A stretch of DNA of 64,000 bases from NCBI RefSeq assembly GCF_014352935.1, contig NZ_CP060694.1:930001-994000 (forward strand). Reading direction: 5' to 3'. The DNA is from Aliarcobacter cryaerophilus. Lineage in GTDB: Bacteria > Campylobacterota > Campylobacteria > Campylobacterales > Arcobacteraceae. The translations under genes and the position numbers were made by a program. The notes under the pieces are model-generated. The model searched no databases. It worked only from the letters and a program-made list of their open reading frames with translations, and was not told where the DNA came from. This document shows, one piece after another, positions 1 to 9,200 of the stretch. Each line of letters starts with the position of its first letter. Position 1 is the first letter of the stretch.

Positions 1-1270
1 TTATTGCTTTTTTAATTCCTTGAGCTTGAGCCTCTTTTAATCTTAAATCTATAGAATAAACATCTTTTATTTCACCAGTTAGTGAAACTTCACCAATAAA
101 TACAGACTCTTTTGAAATTGGTCTATCTCGAAAACTTGAGATAATTGCAGCAATTACTGCTAAATCAGCACTACTCTCTTTAATCTTTATTCCACCACTA
201 ATATTTATAAACACATCATAATGATTAAAAGGTAAGTCTAATTTTTTCTCTAAAAGAGCTAAAAGCATAGTTAAACGGTTTGTATCAAAACCAGTGGCAC
301 TTCTTTTTGGATTTGGAAAAGTTGTTTCGCTTACAAGTGCTTGAACTTCAAGAATAATTGCACGACTTCCTTCCATACTAACAGTTAAACTTGAACCACT
401 TTGACTTTTGCTTTTATCAAAAAACTTTGACGCTATATCTTTTGCACTTACAAGTCCTTCTTGTGTCATCTCAAAAATTCCAATTTCTGAAGTTGAACCA
501 AACCTATTTTTGAAACCTCTTAACATTCTTAGTTCCCTGCTTGCTTCTCCTTCGAAGTATAAAACTGTATCAACCATATGTTCTAACACTCTAGGACCTG
601 CAATACTTCCATCTTTTGTAATATGACCAATTATAAACATAGCAATATTTGACTCTTTTGCTTTTCTCATAAGCTCAAAAGTAATCTCTCGAACTTGTGA
701 AACACTTCCAGGGCTTGAGTTTAAATGACCTGAATATATTGTTTGAATTGAGTCAATAATACAAACTTCATAATCAATTCTAAGAAGTTCACTCATAATC
801 TCTTCAAGTTTTATCTCACTTAATAAGAAAAGTTCATTGTGGTTTGCATCAAGACGATTTGCTCTTAGTTTTATCTGTCCAGCACTCTCTTCTCCAGATA
901 CATAAAGTACTTTTTTTCCTGACTTTGCAATACTTCCTGCAACTTTTAAAAGAAGAGTTGATTTTCCAACTCCTGGGCTTCCTCCAATAAGTGTTAAACT
1001 TCCAGGAACAACTCCTCCACCTAAAACTAAATCAAATTCATAATTAAAAGATGAAAATCTTGAAACATCATCTTGTAAAATCTCTGTTATTGGTCTTGCT
1101 TTTGAACTAGAACTATTTGCTGTTATGGTTTGCTTTAAAACCTCTTGTTGTACTTCATTTAACTCTAGAAAACTATCCCAAGAGTCGCAACTAGGACATT
1201 TTCCAAGCCATTTACTAGATTGCTCACCACAGTGTTGGCACTCAAATAGAGTATTTTTTTTCTTTGCCAT
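1..1270 (-). CDS. radA: DNA repair protein RadA (C-terminus beyond window)
   Basis: RadA/Sms is a RecA-like ATPase and DnaB-type helicase that drives branch migration of recombination intermediates. The N-terminus has a four-cysteine zinc finger (Cys11, 14, 25, 28: CQHCGEQ then GKCPSC). A Walker A motif GGSPGVGKS follows near residue 98, and the RadA-specific KNRFGST motif lies near residue 250. The last third reads like the Lon-type C-terminal domain and is still open at base 1, ending LKEAQAQGIKKAI. The family is usually about 450 residues, so only some 25 should be missing. The start is the ATG at 1268-1270. It is divergent from polA across a 139-bp gap. Confidence 0.95.
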   Translation of the reverse strand, partial: MAKKKNTLFECQHCGEQSSKWLGKCPSCDSWDSFLELNEVQQEVLKQTITANSSSSKARPITEILQDDVSRFSSFNYEFDLVLGGGVVPGSLTLIGGSPGVGKSTLLLKVAGSIAKSGKKVLYVSGEESAGQIKLRANRLDANHNELFLLSEIKLEEIMSELLRIDYEVCIIDSIQTIYSGHLNSSPGSVSQVREITFELMRKAKESNIAMFIIGHITKDGSIAGPRVLEHMVDTVLYFEGEASRELRMLRGFKNRFGSTSEIGIFEMTQEGLVSAKDIASKFFDKSKSQSGSSLTVSMEGSRAIILEVQALVSETTFPNPKRSATGFDTNRLTMLLALLEKKLDLPFNHYDVFINISGGIKIKESSADLAVIAAIISSFRDRPISKESVFIGEVSLTGEIKDVYSIDLRLKEAQAQGIKKAI

Positions 1271-1409
1271 ATTTTGCCTTTTTGGAATAAAATTTTAGTA
1301 AGATAAATTAAAATTAATAAGATTATTAAATCCCAAATTTTACAATAAACCCATTTTTAAAAGAGTTTATTATATTATAAAATCTTTAAACTCATATTGA
1401 AAGAATATT
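1271..1409. promoter_or_regulatory. Divergent radA/polA intergenic promoter region
   Basis: This 139-bp AT-rich gap must carry promoters for both radA (leftward) and polA (rightward). On the + strand, TATTATAAAATC at about 1372-1383 is a plausible -10 element followed by a leader of about 25 nt with a weak ribosome binding site (GAAAGAA) before the polA ATG. I see no hairpin or operator-like palindrome. Confidence 0.4.
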
Positions 1410-4094
1410 ATGAAAAAGAGCATTACAATTATCGATACATTTGGATTTTTATTTAGAAGTTATTTTGCACTTCCACCTTTGCGATCAAACAGAGGTTTCC
1501 CAACTGGACTTTTAACAGGTTTTATTAACTTTGTTGCTGGAATTGGAAAAGATTTTAAGACAGATTATATAGTTTTTGCTCTTGATGCAAAAGGTACAAC
1601 TTTTAGAAATGAGTTATTTGATAACTACAAAGCTCAAAGACCAGATGTTCCTGAAGATTTATTAACTCAGCTTCCAGTTGCAATATCTTGGGTTGAGAAA
1701 ATGGGATTTAAAATAGCTATTAGAACTGGATATGAAGCTGATGATATGGTTGCTTCAATTGCAAAAGATGCAAAGGAAAAAGGCTTTGAGGTAAGAATTG
1801 TATCTCATGATAAAGATTTATATCAACTAATTGATGATGCAAATAGTGTATATTTGTTTGACCCAACTAAAAAACAGATTATTAATGAAGCAAAATGTAT
1901 AGAAAAATATGGAGTTACTCCAAAGCAGTTTATAGATTATCAAGCATTAGTTGGTGATACAGCTGATAATATTCCAGGAGTAAAAGGAGTTGGTGCAAAA
2001 ACAGCACAAACTTTGATAGAACAATTTGGAACACTTGAAAATATCTATGAAAATATTGAAAATATTGATAAAAAAAGAACAAAGGAGCTATTAATTGAAG
2101 GAAAAGAGAATGCTTTTTTATCAAAACAACTTGTAACTTTAAAAGATGATTGTCACTTTATATCAAATATAGATGAGTTTTCTTTGCCAAGTGAAAATCC
2201 AATTTTAAAAATAGCTTCGGATTTAGAGTCTTATGATATGCACAGAATCATTGAAAGAGTAAATAGAAATGGTTTAAATTATAAAACTGAAGTTCCAAAA
2301 AAAGCAGAAGATGAGAAAATTGAGTATATTTTATTAAACAATGAAAATGATTTAACTTTAGCAATAAATAAAATTCCAAGAGATGCAATAATTGCATTTG
2401 ATACAGAGACAACTAATCTTGATACGGCAAAAGCAAAAATAGTTGGATTCTCATTTTGTTATGAAGATAAAAAAGCATATTATGTACCAATAGCTCATAA
2501 CTACTTAGGTGTTGGAAATCAAATTTCAATTGATGCTGCTAAAAAAGCAATAGAGATTTTAAATAGATATAAACTTGTTTTTCAAAACTTCAAATATGAT
2601 TGGCAAATTGTAAAAAACAATTTTGATTTAGATTTAAAATTATATGCAGATACTATGATTTTATCGTGGCTTTTAGATACAAGCGAGAAAGTTGGAATAG
2701 ATTATCAAATAAAAAAATATTTTCAAATAGATATGGTTTCTTTTTCTCAAGTTGTAAAAAAAGGTGAAGATTTTTCAAGTGTGGAGTTAGAAAAAGCAAC
2801 ACTATATGCAGCTGAAGATGCTTTGATGACTTTGAAACTATTTAATAAACAGCTTGAGATTTTTAAACAAAGAGGCGAAGATGAACTTTTAAGTATAGCT
2901 TTTGAGCTAGAGTTTAACTTTATTTATGTTTTAGCTTCAATGGAGCAAAAAGGTATAAAAGTAGATATAAAACTTCTAAAAGATTATAAAGATAAAAGTT
3001 TAATTTATCTAAATGAATTAACTCAAAATATTTATGAAGCTTGTGGAGAGAGTTTTAATATTAACTCTCCAAAGCAGTTGGGTGTGATTTTATTTGAAAA
3101 ACTAGGACTTGCATCTTCAAAGAAGACAAAAACAGGTTATAGTACAGATGAGTCTGTTTTGGAGAGCTTAAAAAATGAGCATAAAGTAGTTCCTCTTTTA
3201 TTAAAATATAGAGAGGCTTTTAAACTTCACTCAACATATATTGAACCACTTTTAGAGCTTGGATTAAAAGATAGTGAAAATAGAGTTTTCTCTTCATTTT
3301 TACATACAGGTACTACAACAGGAAGATTAAGCTCAAAAAATCCAAATTTACAAAATATTCCTGTTGGAGCTTTTAGTGATATTCAAATTAGAAGAGCTTT
3401 TATAGCACAAGATGGTTATAAGCTTGTTGGAGTTGATTATTCACAAATTGAGCTTAGGCTTCTTGCGCATTTCTCACAAGATAAAGCTTTACTTGAAGCT
3501 TTTAGAAATGATTTAGATATTCACTTACAAACTGCTATAAAAATTTTTGGTGAAGATGAAGCAAAAGATAAAAGAGCTATTGCAAAAACTATAAACTTTG
3601 GGCTTTTATATGGAATGGGAAGTAAAAAACTATCAGATACTTTAGGAATTTCTACAAAAGAGGCAAAAACATATATTGATTCATACTTTGAAGCATTTAA
3701 AAGTGTAAAAGATTATTTTAAATCTATTGAAGATGAAGCTATTGAAAAGGGTTATGTAAAAACACTATTAAATAGAAAAAGGTTTTTTGATTTTCAAGGT
3801 GCAAGTCCAATGTTGAAAGCAGCATATTTAAGAGAGGCTGTAAATACGCTATTTCAAGGAAGTGCAGCTGATTTAATAAAGCTATCTATGATAAATATTC
3901 ATCTAAAATATAAAGATAATCCAAATGTAAAAATGCTTTTACAAATACACGATGAGCTTATTTTTGAAGTTAAAGATGAGTATGTTGATGAAGTTATAGA
4001 AGATATAAAAGAGATAATGGAGAGTATTTTTGTATTAAATGTTCCTTTAAAAGTATCTGTTGGTGTTGCTAACTCTTGGCAAGATTTAAAATAA
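1410..4094 (+). CDS. polA: DNA polymerase I with 5'-3' and 3'-5' exonuclease domains
   Basis: Repair and Okazaki-fragment-processing polymerase, 894 residues, full length for the family. The 5'-3' exonuclease occupies about residues 1-290, with a helix-hairpin-helix-like GVKGVGAKTA near 190. The 3'-5' proofreading domain follows: Exo I FDTETTNLD near residue 330, Exo II NFKYDWQIV and Exo III YAAEDALMT, so its acidic ligands are intact, unlike many PolA proteins that have lost proofreading. Polymerase motifs are A (DYSQIELRLLAHFSQD, about 676), B (KRAIAKTINFGLLYGMG, about 720) and C (QIHDELIFEV, about 845). It is followed 42 bp later by the antiporter gene. Confidence 0.98.
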   Translation: MKKSITIIDTFGFLFRSYFALPPLRSNRGFPTGLLTGFINFVAGIGKDFKTDYIVFALDAKGTTFRNELFDNYKAQRPDVPEDLLTQLPVAISWVEKMGFKIAIRTGYEADDMVASIAKDAKEKGFEVRIVSHDKDLYQLIDDANSVYLFDPTKKQIINEAKCIEKYGVTPKQFIDYQALVGDTADNIPGVKGVGAKTAQTLIEQFGTLENIYENIENIDKKRTKELLIEGKENAFLSKQLVTLKDDCHFISNIDEFSLPSENPILKIASDLESYDMHRIIERVNRNGLNYKTEVPKKAEDEKIEYILLNNENDLTLAINKIPRDAIIAFDTETTNLDTAKAKIVGFSFCYEDKKAYYVPIAHNYLGVGNQISIDAAKKAIEILNRYKLVFQNFKYDWQIVKNNFDLDLKLYADTMILSWLLDTSEKVGIDYQIKKYFQIDMVSFSQVVKKGEDFSSVELEKATLYAAEDALMTLKLFNKQLEIFKQRGEDELLSIAFELEFNFIYVLASMEQKGIKVDIKLLKDYKDKSLIYLNELTQNIYEACGESFNINSPKQLGVILFEKLGLASSKKTKTGYSTDESVLESLKNEHKVVPLLLKYREAFKLHSTYIEPLLELGLKDSENRVFSSFLHTGTTTGRLSSKNPNLQNIPVGAFSDIQIRRAFIAQDGYKLVGVDYSQIELRLLAHFSQDKALLEAFRNDLDIHLQTAIKIFGEDEAKDKRAIAKTINFGLLYGMGSKKLSDTLGISTKEAKTYIDSYFEAFKSVKDYFKSIEDEAIEKGYVKTLLNRKRFFDFQGASPMLKAAYLREAVNTLFQGSAADLIKLSMINIHLKYKDNPNVKMLLQIHDELIFEVKDEYVDEVIEDIKEIMESIFVLNVPLKVSVGVANSWQDLK

Positions 4095-4136
4095 TTAAAA
4101 GTATACTTCCGAAAATTTATTAAGGAAGATATATTT

Positions 4137-5114
4137 ATGATATTTTATCTACTAGCAGTAGTATTAGGATTTGCTCTTTTAGTTTGGAGTGCAGATAGGT
4201 TTGTAGATGGTGCTGCATCAACAGCAAAGCATCTGGGAATGCCAAGTTTATTAATAGGTATTTTAATTGTTGGATTTGGAACAAGTGCTCCTGAGATGGT
4301 TGTTTCTGCAATAGCTGCTTATGAAGGAAATCCAGGGCTTGCACTTGGAAATGCTATTGGATCAAATATTGTAAATATTGCATTGATTTTAGGAGTTACA
4401 GCTATTGTCTCTCCAATTATGGTTAATTCAAAAATAGTTAAAAAAGAGATTCCACTTTTACTTCTAATCGTATTGCTTACAGGGTATTTGCTTTTGGATA
4501 ATAGTTTAACACTTTTTGAAGGAGTTATACTTTTAGTATCTTTTTTTGCACTAGTTTTATGGTCTGTTTATACAGCCTTAAAAAGTAGGGGTGATAGTTT
4601 AGAAAGTGAGATGGATATAGAGTTAAAAGAGCACTCTATGAGTTTAAAACTTGGAGTTATTTGGCTTATTTTTGGACTTATTTTATTAATAGTAAGTTCA
4701 AGAATACTTGTTTGGGGAGCTGTTGGAGTTGCTGTTGAGTTTGGAGTTAGTGATTTAATAATTGGTTTAACAATTGTTGCTCTTGGAACCTCTTTACCAG
4801 AACTTGCAGCTTCTGTAATTGCAGCACGAAAAGGTGAGCATGATATTGCTATTGGAAATGTTGTTGGATCAAATATGTTCAACCTTTTAGCAGTAATTGG
4901 AATTGCTGTTGTAATTGCACCTATGAATAATATTCCTCTTGAAGTTCTACAAAGAGATTGGATAATTATGCTTCTTTTAACAATTGCACTCTTTGTTATG
5001 GCTTATGGCTTTAAAGGAAGAGATGGAAGAATAAATAAAGTTGAAGGAACAATTTTAATTCTTTGTTATGTTGCATACAACACATATTTAGGAATGAGTT
5101 TGGTAAATAGTTAA
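4137..5114 (+). CDS. Calcium/sodium:cation antiporter (CaCA family)
   Basis: Inner-membrane Ca2+/cation exchanger of the YrbG/CaxA type, 325 residues with about ten hydrophobic segments. The two inverted alpha-repeats that form the ion-binding core are clear: GFGTSAPEMVVSA (about residues 47-59) and ALGTSLPELAASV (about 217-229). Each carries the glutamate expected in the transport site, and GNxxGSN motifs follow (GNAIGSNIVNIA, GNVVGSNMFNLL). The ribosome binding site is AAGGAAG before the ATG. It is close behind polA and may share its transcript. The exact ion specificity cannot be read from sequence. Confidence 0.9.
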   Translation: MIFYLLAVVLGFALLVWSADRFVDGAASTAKHLGMPSLLIGILIVGFGTSAPEMVVSAIAAYEGNPGLALGNAIGSNIVNIALILGVTAIVSPIMVNSKIVKKEIPLLLLIVLLTGYLLLDNSLTLFEGVILLVSFFALVLWSVYTALKSRGDSLESEMDIELKEHSMSLKLGVIWLIFGLILLIVSSRILVWGAVGVAVEFGVSDLIIGLTIVALGTSLPELAASVIAARKGEHDIAIGNVVGSNMFNLLAVIGIAVVIAPMNNIPLEVLQRDWIIMLLLTIALFVMAYGFKGRDGRINKVEGTILILCYVAYNTYLGMSLVNS

Positions 5115-5194
5115 ACTCTTTTGTTATTTGTTCATCTTTATCAAATCATTATTTATATAAGTATATAATGGTAAAAATTTTTTAAAGGGAAGAT

Positions 5195-5704
5195 ATGACA
5201 AGAGAGATGATAATGATAAATCTTTTTCAATTTTCAGCACCTACTTATTATAAATGGAAAAAGCATGATAAAAGAAAGATAATTTCACTTTTAGAGTATG
5301 CTTTTAGTGATGAGGATTTAATTGAATATTTGAATAAAGGTAAAATTTCTAAAATAGAAGAGATTGGTAATCAAGACTATCTTTTTGACTTAGCAATAAA
5401 GTTTTATAAATTTTTAAGACATATAACAAATTATAAGGTAGCTAAAAAAGTTTTAGAACTTTTGGAAAATAGCTTTAATGAAAATCAAAATAAAATTTCA
5501 ATAGAGAATATTGCAGAAAAAATTTATAAAGATGATGATTTTTATACATCAATGAAGCTTGCTATTTTAAATCTTATTCAAAAACAAGAACCACTTGTTT
5601 TGGAGTATGTATCAAAAAATAGAGTTAAAGTAGAAAATGAATTTTCAAAAAGAGCTTCAAAGCTTATTAAAAAATCTGATTTTATGATTCCTAGTATTGC
5701 ATAA
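5195..5704 (+). CDS. Hypothetical protein, possible DNA-binding N-terminus
   Basis: I do not recognise this 169-residue, lysine-rich, soluble, mostly helical protein. The first 40 residues (LFQFSAPTYYKWKKHDKRKI) read like a helix-turn-helix in which SAPTYYKWKK would be the recognition helix, similar to AlpA or transposase-type HTH segments. The remainder is charged helices with no catalytic motif and no signal peptide. The start is set by AAAGGGAAG eight bases upstream of the ATG. It stands alone, with its own AT-rich upstream region (5115-5194) and 106 bp before the next gene. The regulator idea is inference only. Confidence 0.6.
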   Translation: MTREMIMINLFQFSAPTYYKWKKHDKRKIISLLEYAFSDEDLIEYLNKGKISKIEEIGNQDYLFDLAIKFYKFLRHITNYKVAKKVLELLENSFNENQNKISIENIAEKIYKDDDFYTSMKLAILNLIQKQEPLVLEYVSKNRVKVENEFSKRASKLIKKSDFMIPSIA

Positions 5705-5810
5705 TTTACTATATTTGAAGATAACACTATTAAAAGTATTATAAACTTATAAAATAACTATACAAAAAAGCTTTTTTATATTATAAAATAAAATAAAAAA
5801 AGGCTTTACT

Positions 5811-6764
5811 ATGATTTTAGGAGTTTCATCTTGTTTGTTAGGAAATATGTGTAGATATGATGGTCATGGTGCAAAAGATGATTTTGTATTTAATAGTTTA
5901 AAAGATTATTTTACTCTTTTACCATATTGTCCAGAAAATTCTATTTGGAGTGCCCCAAGAGAAGCTATTAGACAAGTTTCTATAGATGGAGAAGTTAAAA
6001 TATTTACATCTACAAAAGAGCCAAAAGATGTAACAGATATACTAGATGATGCTTGTGAAAAGATGGCTTTAAAAGCTTGCAATGATGATTTGTGTGGTTT
6101 TGTTTTAAAATCAGCATCACCTTCATGCGGAATGGAGAGGGTTAAAGTTTATCAACCATTAAATGCGCCATCAATTAAAAATGGAGTTGGTGTTTTTGCA
6201 AAAAAACTAAAAGAAAAAATGCCAAATCTACCAATAGAAGAAGAGGGTAGATTAAATGATGCTTGGCTTAGAGAAAATTTTTTAATGCAAGTTTACTCTT
6301 ATTCAAGTTTAAAAGAGTTACTAAAAAAAGAGAAAAAAATTTCAAACTTAGTTGAGTTTCACACATCATATAAATATTTAATATACTCAAAATCACAAAA
6401 CTCTTATAAAATATTAGGAAAAATTGTTGCAAATAGCGAAAAAAAAGATATTGAACAGCTTTATAAAGATTATGAAGCAGAATTTTTAAAAGCAATAGCT
6501 ACAAAATCAACTCTGAATAAAACTTACAATATATTACTTCATATTTTTGGATATTTTAAAAAACATATAACAAAAGAGGAAAAAGTTGATATTTTAGAAA
6601 GTATGTACGATTTTAAAAATAGGGTAATTCCACTAATTAGTGTAATTAAGATATTTAATATTTATATAAATAGATTTGATATAACTTATTTAAAAAATCA
6701 AAAATTTTTAAATCCATATCCTTCAAAATTAGCGCTTAGAAGTGATTTGAAGAGTTTTAAATGA
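5811..6764 (+). CDS. DUF523 and DUF1722 domain protein (YbgA-like)
   Basis: Two-domain protein of 317 residues. The N-terminal DUF523 part (about residues 1-150) has the conserved cysteines (VSSCLLG, MCRYDG, YCPE, SPSCGMERV) typical of a domain thought to bind metal or act in redox or 2-thiouracil chemistry. The C-terminal DUF1722 part (about 180-300) begins LVEFHTSYKYLIYSKSQ and includes the basic helix KEEKVDILESMYDFKN. The same fusion is known in proteobacteria next to photolyase genes. Here it overlaps the following FAD oxidoreductase by four bases (ATGA), so the two are translationally coupled. Biochemical function is unknown. Confidence 0.85.
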   Translation: MILGVSSCLLGNMCRYDGHGAKDDFVFNSLKDYFTLLPYCPENSIWSAPREAIRQVSIDGEVKIFTSTKEPKDVTDILDDACEKMALKACNDDLCGFVLKSASPSCGMERVKVYQPLNAPSIKNGVGVFAKKLKEKMPNLPIEEEGRLNDAWLRENFLMQVYSYSSLKELLKKEKKISNLVEFHTSYKYLIYSKSQNSYKILGKIVANSEKKDIEQLYKDYEAEFLKAIATKSTLNKTYNILLHIFGYFKKHITKEEKVDILESMYDFKNRVIPLISVIKIFNIYINRFDITYLKNQKFLNPYPSKLALRSDLKSFK

Positions 6765-8173
6765 AAAAAATTGATTTATCTGTTATTGGAAGTGGAATAG
6801 GTGGAAGCTTAATATCAATTTTGAATAAAGATAAAGATTTAATACTATTTGAAAAAGATAAAAACCTAGGTGGAACTGCCTCAACATTTAAAAGATTTGG
6901 AAACTATTTTAATAGTGGGGCTACAACTTTTGTTGGTTATGAAGAGAATCACATTTTAAAAGATATATTTGATAAAGCAAATTTTACCCCTGATTTAATA
7001 GAGAGTTCTTATGCATATAGAACTATTATAGATGGAAAAATTATTGATAGAAAATGTGATTTTGAAGAGTTCTTAGATAGTTTAAACACGGTTTTTTATC
7101 ATAAAAACAATAGATATTTTTGGCAAACTTTAAAAGATATTGATGAGAGATTTTGGAGATTAAAAGATATATATTTTGCAAAATATAGTTTAAACTCTTA
7201 CTTAAAAACTCTAAAAACAGTTGAGATACTTTTTAAAGAGTATAAATTTTTGATGTTTAAAAGTGCCAAAAGTTTTATAAAAGAGGTTTTAGGTGATATT
7301 TCAAAAGAGTATGAAGATTTTATAGATGCTCAACTTCAAATTACACTTCAATCAAGTTCAAAAGATATTCCACTCCTATCTTTTGCAATTGCTTTATCAT
7401 ACCCTTTTCATAAGATTTTTTATGCAAATGGTGGAATGGGAAAACTGTTTGATGATATGTTAAAAGATATAGATGTAAAAAATACTGAAGAGATAAAATA
7501 TATAAAAAAAGAGAGAGATTTTTATAGATTAATCTCTACAAAAAATGAGTATCTATCTTCAAAAGTTGTTTTAAATGCTCCTGTTTTTGAGTGTAGTGAA
7601 ATTTTTTTAGATGAAGATATTAAAAATTACTATAAAAAATTTGAGTTTTATGATCAAAGTGCTTTTGTAATTTATTTAAAGATTGATTCACAAAAAGAGT
7701 TTTTAAATCACTATCAAATTATTTTAAAAGATACCATTCCAAATACAATAACAAAAAGTTTTTTTGTATCTTTTAGCCACAAAGATGATGAAAAACTATC
7801 AAAAAATGGCTACTCTGTTACAATTTCATGTCATACAAAAGCTCTATTTTGGAGTAATCTTTCAAAAGATGAGTATGAGACAAAAAAAGAGCTTACAAAA
7901 AACTTTATAATAGATGAGTTATTAAAAAATATTTCTGATATTAAAAAAGAGGATATAAAAATAGCATTTAGTGCCACAAGTAAAACATTTAAAAGATATA
8001 TAAATAGATTTAATTGTGGTGCAACTCCTTTGAATCTTAAAAATATTTTTAAAATTCCAAGCTCAACAACTCCATTTAAAAATCTTTACAATATAGGAGA
8101 TTCTGTTTTTGCTGGACAAGGTTGGCCTGGAGTTGCTTTAGGAGTTAAAGTTTTAAACCAAAACTTAATTTAG
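6761..8173 (+). CDS. FAD-dependent oxidoreductase, phytoene desaturase/CrtI-like
   Basis: A 470-residue flavoprotein starting with a dinucleotide-binding fold: VIGSGIGGSL at residues 8-17, an acidic LFEKD at the end of beta-2, then the NLGGTAST stretch typical of CrtI, retinol saturase and amine-oxidase-like enzymes. The C-terminus has the second FAD motif LYNIGDSVFAGQGWPGVALG. No signal peptide or membrane segment is present. It is coupled by a four-base overlap to the DUF523/DUF1722 gene. No other carotenoid gene is nearby, so the substrate is unknown and carotenoid synthesis should not be assumed. Confidence 0.8.
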   Translation: MKKIDLSVIGSGIGGSLISILNKDKDLILFEKDKNLGGTASTFKRFGNYFNSGATTFVGYEENHILKDIFDKANFTPDLIESSYAYRTIIDGKIIDRKCDFEEFLDSLNTVFYHKNNRYFWQTLKDIDERFWRLKDIYFAKYSLNSYLKTLKTVEILFKEYKFLMFKSAKSFIKEVLGDISKEYEDFIDAQLQITLQSSSKDIPLLSFAIALSYPFHKIFYANGGMGKLFDDMLKDIDVKNTEEIKYIKKERDFYRLISTKNEYLSSKVVLNAPVFECSEIFLDEDIKNYYKKFEFYDQSAFVIYLKIDSQKEFLNHYQIILKDTIPNTITKSFFVSFSHKDDEKLSKNGYSVTISCHTKALFWSNLSKDEYETKKELTKNFIIDELLKNISDIKKEDIKIAFSATSKTFKRYINRFNCGATPLNLKNIFKIPSSTTPFKNLYNIGDSVFAGQGWPGVALGVKVLNQNLI

Positions 8174-8204
8174 ATAAAATAGCTTAAATATAAAAAGGTT
8201 TAAA

Positions 8205-9200
8205 ATGATAAAAGATGAACTTAAAATATCATCAAAAGATTGGTTAAATATCTTAATAATTGGAATACTATTTGGATTTTTTCAATCTTTGATTTTCTAT
8301 TTTTTAAATAAAGATTTACAAACAATTTCAACAATTATTTTTAGCATAAGCACAGCTTTTTTTATAGCTATTTTTGCAATGATTTTAATAAGCTCTTCAA
8401 ATAGGTTTATTCTTCCAAAAATAGATAAAAAATTTTGGACGAGTTTAAGTCTGTTTTTCTCTTTTTTATCAGGATTTCTAGGATTTTTACTCACTTTTTT
8501 TATATATTATAATAGTGATTTTGAAGTTATCTTTTTAGTAAGTTCATTTTGGTTTAGTATTGCAGTTGTTGTTGGTTTTTTAACACTTCTAATAGCTTTG
8601 ATTTTGCATCAATTTGTATCTTTAAAAAATAAAAATAGTCAAATAGCAAAAGAGATTTTAGAGTCAAAATTAAAATCTTTAGAAAATGAGTTAAATCCAC
8701 ACTTTTTATTTAACGCACTAAACTCGGTTTCACAACTAATCTATAGCGATAAAAAAAAGGCAGAAGATGCTGTTTTACAACTATCCAAATTTTTAAGAAA
8801 TGCTATAAATAAAGAGAGTTTAGTTACACTTGAAAATGAGATTTTAATGGTTCAAACTTATGTTGGAATTGAAAATATTAGATTTGACAATAAAGTAGTT
8901 TTGCATATAGATGATTATAAAGATTTAAAATTTGTAAAAATACCAAAATTTTCAATACAACTTTTGGTTGAAAATGGTATAAAACATGGATATTTGGGAA
9001 AAGAGTTAAATATTTATATTAAATTTGATAAAAACTCTATAAAAGTTTCAAATGATGGTAAAAAGAGTTCAAACATCAAGTTTAAAACAGGTTTATCAAA
9101 TTTAGAAAATAGATTAAAAATATTAAATATAGGAAAACTTGAATATATTTCAGATAGTGAAAATATAGCTTTTTCTATTATTTTAAAGGATAAAAATTGA
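8205..9200 (+). CDS. LytS/YehU-type sensor histidine kinase
   Basis: Membrane sensor kinase of 331 residues with four transmembrane segments in the first 140 residues and no separate sensory domain. The pfam06580-type phospho-acceptor region follows: ELNPHFLFNALNSV, with His166 as phosphorylation site. The ATPase N box is LLVENGIKHGY, and VSNDGK is a shortened G1-like motif. It overlaps the downstream LytTR regulator by four bases, so the two form a two-component system. GATAAAATA just upstream resembles a -10 element. The signal is not evident, though relatives respond to metabolites or membrane state. Confidence 0.9.
   Translation: MIKDELKISSKDWLNILIIGILFGFFQSLIFYFLNKDLQTISTIIFSISTAFFIAIFAMILISSSNRFILPKIDKKFWTSLSLFFSFLSGFLGFLLTFFIYYNSDFEVIFLVSSFWFSIAVVVGFLTLLIALILHQFVSLKNKNSQIAKEILESKLKSLENELNPHFLFNALNSVSQLIYSDKKKAEDAVLQLSKFLRNAINKESLVTLENEILMVQTYVGIENIRFDNKVVLHIDDYKDLKFVKIPKFSIQLLVENGIKHGYLGKELNIYIKFDKNSIKVSNDGKKSSNIKFKTGLSNLENRLKILNIGKLEYISDSENIAFSIILKDKN

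Noticed and set aside
408-626. Antisense frames inside radA and many other genes
   Set aside because: They follow the codon pattern of the opposite-strand gene, lack ribosome binding sites and show no protein motif.
6761-8173. Carotenoid biosynthesis by the CrtI-like enzyme
   Set aside because: No phytoene synthase or other carotenoid gene accompanies it, and the FAD-motif match is shared by many unrelated oxidoreductases.
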